NCBI GenBank assembly: GCA_027029065.1
Contig: JALVGO010000184.1
Coordinates: 34,835 to 68,722, forward strand
DNA length: 33,888 nt
Reading direction: 5' to 3'
Origin: Sulfurovum sp.
Lineage (GTDB): Bacteria > Campylobacterota > Campylobacteria > Campylobacterales > Sulfurovaceae
Shown here: in pieces, positions 32,110 to 33,888 of the stretch
Layout of the letters: every line of letters begins with the position of its first letter
Numbering within the stretch: the first letter of the stretch is position 1
Position numbers and translations under genes: made by a program
The notes under the pieces: generated by a model
Seen by the model: only the letters and a program-made list of their open reading frames with translations
The model's database searches: none
What the model was told of the DNA's origin: nothing

Positions 32110-33744
32110 ATGATAATTAAGCAAGTACCATCCAAAGGCTCTGGCTCGTTCTCTGGTTTGGCTAACTATATCAGAGATCTAAAACAAGATGGAGCCAAAA
32201 TAGCAGATGATTATGTCAATATTACAAATTGCCCTTTTTCAGATATAGAGAGTAACATCAAGTATATTGAAAATACACAGGCACTCAATCAAAGAGCCAA
32301 AAGCTCTAAAACGCTTCATGTAGTTTTTTCTTTTCATCCTGGAGAAAAACCACCGTCAAAAGAGATCCTCCAAGAGATGGAACATGAATACATGAAAGCT
32401 CTTGGATTGGAAGATCATCATAGATTGAGTGTAGCTCATGGAAATACAGATAAATTCCATGTTCATATAGCCGTCTCACTTATCCACCCAGAAACGCTTA
32501 AAATCAATACTTTACGCCAAAGCAAGAGGAAACTCAATGAAAAGGCTATAGAGCTTGAAGCAAAATATAGCAATGTCAAAGAGACTAACCATATACCAAA
32601 CTATATCCTTGAAAAACAAGGCATTAAAAAAGATGCTGCCACTTCTCCAATTCCAGAAAAAATCAAAAGCCAAGAGATCCACTCTGGAGTGGATAGCCTT
32701 TTAACCTGGATAAAAGAGGAAGCCTTAGACAACATCAAAGAGGTACTCAGAGATCCTAAATCATCCCTGGAAGATTTACACCAGGTATTAGCCGATCATA
32801 ATCTGGAGCTAAAACCTAGAGGTAACGGTATTGTCATTGCAGACAAGACCAGAAAGCTATTTGTAAAAGCCTCTGATGTTCACAGAGACTTATCCAAAGG
32901 TAAACTGGAGAAACGCTTTGGAGAGTTCAAGACCTCTAACATTACTGCCACTCCAAAAAAGAAGTTTGGCAGACCAGTAAACGAGTATTGGAAACGATAC
33001 CAGGAACTATCTACACTGAAGAGATCCACCAAAAAAGAAGAGTTAAGACTTGAAAAATTAGCCAGAACAACGCTTAGAGGAAAACTCAAAGAGAAATATG
33101 AAGCACGGATTAATAAAATCAATGCAGATCCTCTTATCAATAAACGACACAAAGCACAAGCACGGAAAAAAGTATATGCACAGCGTAAGGCAGAATTTAA
33201 AGCACTTCAAGAGACATTTTCCAAGAAGCGTACAGAGATCCTCTCCAGGACCAAACAAACATCTTACAAAGAGTACCTAATGGAATTGGCACTCTCTGGA
33301 GATGAGGGAGCCTTAAAAGAACTCCGAAAACAGAAACAAGAGATAAAAGCAGATGATAAGGTACTTATGCACCCTAAGAAAAAAGTATCACACTCTATCT
33401 TTAAAAGCTTCATATCCAAGATTACCAAACAAGGTAATGCAGTCTATGAAGTTGGTAAAAACTCAACAGTAACAGACAAAGGAGATCATCTTAAACTCTC
33501 TTTGGAGTCAAAGAGTGATGAAGCGATGCTACAGGCTCTTAAAATGGCAGTAGCCAAGTATGGTAATACTTTGGATATTCAAGGCAATATCGAATTTAAA
33601 AAGCGTGTACTCATGGTAACGCAAAAATACGATCTAAAAGTGAACTTTGCAGATCCACAGATGCAGAAGATTAAGAGTGAGATGCAGCAAGATCCTAAAG
33701 CTAAGGATCAAAACAGAAACTCCAAAAAAGGAATGTCACGGTAA
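32110..33744 (+). CDS. MOBP-type conjugative relaxase (TraI/VirD2-like) with LPD7-like C-terminus
   Basis: The 544-residue protein opens with IIKQVPSKGSGSFSGLANYI, where the Tyr near residue 22 is a candidate for the strand-transfer tyrosine (motif I). It then has LHVVFSFHPGEKP (motif II region) and RLSVAHGNTDKFHVHIAVSLIHP (motif III, the HxH metal site). This is the pattern of RP4 TraI. The middle is basic coiled coil. The C-terminus (about residues 440-530, YEVGKNSTVTDKGDHLKL to KVNFADP) resembles the LPD7 domain of TraI proteins. Relaxases nick oriT and lead DNA into a recipient cell. ATG 32110 follows GAGGGG; GTG 32104 is an alternative. It is more AT-rich than its neighbours, as expected for transferred DNA. 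Confidence 0.9.
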   Translation: MIIKQVPSKGSGSFSGLANYIRDLKQDGAKIADDYVNITNCPFSDIESNIKYIENTQALNQRAKSSKTLHVVFSFHPGEKPPSKEILQEMEHEYMKALGLEDHHRLSVAHGNTDKFHVHIAVSLIHPETLKINTLRQSKRKLNEKAIELEAKYSNVKETNHIPNYILEKQGIKKDAATSPIPEKIKSQEIHSGVDSLLTWIKEEALDNIKEVLRDPKSSLEDLHQVLADHNLELKPRGNGIVIADKTRKLFVKASDVHRDLSKGKLEKRFGEFKTSNITATPKKKFGRPVNEYWKRYQELSTLKRSTKKEELRLEKLARTTLRGKLKEKYEARINKINADPLINKRHKAQARKKVYAQRKAEFKALQETFSKKRTEILSRTKQTSYKEYLMELALSGDEGALKELRKQKQEIKADDKVLMHPKKKVSHSIFKSFISKITKQGNAVYEVGKNSTVTDKGDHLKLSLESKSDEAMLQALKMAVAKYGNTLDIQGNIEFKKRVLMVTQKYDLKVNFADPQMQKIKSEMQQDPKAKDQNRNSKKGMSR

Positions 33745-33781
33745 AATATTTTATCAATAACCTGTACTAACCAACACTTAA

Positions 33782-33820
33782 TCTGACACTCCACAATTTC
33801 TCCTGAAATTTTGTGTCAGA
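33782..33820. repeat. Palindrome, possible insertion-sequence end or terminator
   Basis: TCTGACAC (33782-33789) pairs with GTGTCAGA (33813-33820), and CACAATTTC (33792-33800) with GAAATTTTGTG (33805-33815), with small mismatches. TGACAC ... GTGTCA ends resemble the terminal repeats of several insertion-sequence families. It lies 37 bp after the relaxase stop and could also end its transcript. Confidence 0.4.
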
Positions 33821-33823
33821 TGG

Positions 33824-33888
33824 CTATGCAGCCACCACCTCCGATTTGTCAGAATTATAACCTATCATTTTGATTTGCGCAAGATGCT
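33824..33888 (-). CDS. C-terminal end of an unidentified ORF (cut by window edge)
   Basis: The minus strand has an open frame from the window edge to a TAG at 33824-33826, ending KMIGYNSDKSEVVAA. Only about 20 codons are visible and no family can be named. It stops four bases from the palindrome at 33782-33820, as transposase genes stop close to their terminal repeats. It may also be chance. Confidence 0.25.
   Translation of the reverse strand, partial: HLAQIKMIGYNSDKSEVVAA

Overview
The window looks like chromosome of a Campylobacterota (epsilonproteobacterial) chemolithotroph, of the Sulfurovum/Sulfurimonas kind. This is inferred from gene content and protein style: HQWRQP-type histidine kinases, a short single-domain ArgA-like acetyltransferase, a small adenylate kinase, the lptA/lptC/kdsC/hisB arrangement, and many TATAAT promoters without a clear -35. 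I did no database search.

Layout. 1-1752: the 5' end of queC diverges from ybeY and a Ca2+/Na+ antiporter gene. 1759-9957 (minus): eleven tightly packed genes that read as one operon: tatD, mltD, rlpA, hisB, kdsC, lptC, lptA, engB, an ArgA-like acetyltransferase, an MreD-like membrane protein and mrdA (PBP2). It joins peptidoglycan synthesis and cleavage with LPS export, Kdo synthesis and ribosome assembly. 10086-11066: an orphan membrane-anchored Hpt phosphotransfer protein. 11289-13699 (minus): nadK-recN. 13872-16512: aspS and adk, separated by a heptamer tandem repeat and a long hairpin. 16592-19395: an HDAC-family deacylase with a small coiled-coil protein, a secreted SYLF protein and a radical SAM/SPASM protein. 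19492-22034: a 7TM histidine kinase and response regulator pair. 22031-23691: an outer-membrane-protein remnant, a TetR regulator with a clear palindromic operator, and a small DAG-kinase-like protein. 23796-30153: a NIT/PAS histidine kinase, a Pif1-like helicase overlapping an RNase T2, a CitE-like lyase with an in-frame stop in its apparent leader, and MltB. 30145-31560 (minus): a DASS/SLC13 anion symporter.

The most unusual part is the right end. A 274-bp element with perfect 35-bp terminal inverted repeats (31573-31846) sits directly against the symporter ribosome-binding site. Just beyond it, a ybgC-like thioesterase gene has its promoter, RBS and first ten or so codons, then breaks off at about 31960. 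More AT-rich DNA follows, carrying a MOBP-type conjugative relaxase and a palindrome that may mark an insertion-sequence end. I read this as the left junction of an integrated mobilizable element; its other end lies outside the window. No tRNA, rRNA or CRISPR array was recognised.
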